Assembly (NCBI GenBank): GCA_011620825.1
Contig: WOYN01000103.1
Span: 1-5,115, forward strand
Direction of reading: 5' to 3'
Origin: Candidatus Methanomethylophilaceae archaeon
GTDB lineage: Archaea; Thermoplasmatota; Thermoplasmata; Methanomassiliicoccales; Methanomethylophilaceae
DNA length: 5,115 nt
The notes below the pieces were generated by a model. The model saw only the letters and a list, made by a program, of their open reading frames with translations. It did no database searches and was not told the DNA's origin. The translations under genes and the position numbers were made by a program. Positions 4,850 through 5,115 of the stretch are shown here, piece by piece; the stretch's first letter is position 1; the number at the start of each line of letters is the position of its first letter.

Positions 4850-5115
4850 ATGGTAGATAAGGGACCGCTAGAGAGTGATGAGGAGGACGTATCTAGGATA
4901 CGCCTGCCCAACATCAAAGAGGGAGAGATATTCGGAATTGCGGACCAGCTGCTGGGGGCCTCCAAGATCAAGGTCATGTGCGAGGACGGCGTATCCAGGA
5001 TGGGACGCATTCCCGGAAGGATCAAGAAGCGCATGTGGATCAGAGAAGGCGACCTTCTGATTGTTTCCATCTGGGACTTTCAGCCTGACAAATGTGACAT
5101 AAGATTCAGGTACAA
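4850..5115 (+). CDS. eif1A: translation initiation factor aIF1A (3' end outside window)
   Basis: The first 88 residues of an archaeal IF1A, the homologue of eukaryotic eIF1A and bacterial IF1, which binds the A site of the small ribosomal subunit during initiation. An acidic N-terminal tail (LESDEEDVSR, residues 7-16) leads into the OB fold: RIRLPN (16-21), EIFGIADQLLGASKIKVMC (26-44), RMGRIPGRIKKRMWIREGD (50-68) and IVSIWDFQPDKCDIRFRY (71-88). The RMGRIPG..KKRMWIREGD block is diagnostic of the family. The window ends within the last part of the protein; family members are usually about 100-115 residues, so perhaps 15-25 are missing. The ATG at 4850 is chosen because it is the only in-frame start and sits at the right distance from the TATA box. 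The tail before the OB fold is more acidic than the basic tails I recall in many archaeal homologues. Confidence 0.96.
   Translation, partial: MVDKGPLESDEEDVSRIRLPNIKEGEIFGIADQLLGASKIKVMCEDGVSRMGRIPGRIKKRMWIREGDLLIVSIWDFQPDKCDIRFRY

Noticed and set aside
4756..5070. 104-residue minus-strand frame opposite aIF1A
   Set aside because: Antisense to the diagnostic IF1A OB fold and running into the tRNA promoter; Ser/Pro/Leu-rich shadow translation.
1..5115. CRISPR array, insertion sequence, or attachment site
   Set aside because: No spaced direct repeats, transposase motifs, terminal inverted repeats or duplicated tRNA 3' end were seen.

Overview
The window looks archaeal. It carries an archease, an archaeal-type translation factor aIF1A, an EhaR/COG4030-like protein (a family I know mainly from methanogens) and promoters with TATA boxes about 25 bp before start codons, with hardly any Shine-Dalgarno sequences. 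None of the six stop codons in view is TAG. Together these suggest a methanogen-related euryarchaeon, perhaps of the Methanomassiliicoccales/Thermoplasmata type. That placement is an inference from gene content, not a phylogenetic result.

Layout. Positions 2-127 hold the last 41 codons of an unidentified + strand gene. It ends directly against the stop codon of a minus-strand M24 metallopeptidase (Xaa-Pro dipeptidase-like, 128-1210). Upstream of that on the minus strand is nadX, L-aspartate dehydrogenase (1246-2052), which makes iminoaspartate for NAD synthesis. A 179-bp AT-rich divergent spacer (2053-2231) separates nadX from a + strand run: archease (2232-2639), a PurN-like formyltransferase with a C-terminal extension (2652-3491), and an EhaR/COG4030-like HAD-fold protein (3496-4629). 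A tRNA-Glu(TTC) with an encoded CCA end lies on the minus strand (4655-4730), converging on the EhaR-like gene. A second divergent spacer (4731-4849) separates it from the aIF1A gene (4850 onward), which is cut by the window end.

How the genes relate. Archease (activator of the RtcB tRNA ligase), tRNA-Glu and aIF1A belong to translation and RNA metabolism; nadX belongs to cofactor synthesis. The formyltransferase and the HAD-like protein are 4 bp apart, and the second gene's probable ribosome binding site spans the first gene's stop codon, so they are probably translationally coupled. This pair is the most interesting part of the window. The formyltransferase keeps the Asn-His-Asp catalytic set, but its HAD-like partner appears to have lost the nucleophilic aspartate of motif I and to have an altered motif IV. 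I see no mobile elements, CRISPR arrays or signs of recent transfer.
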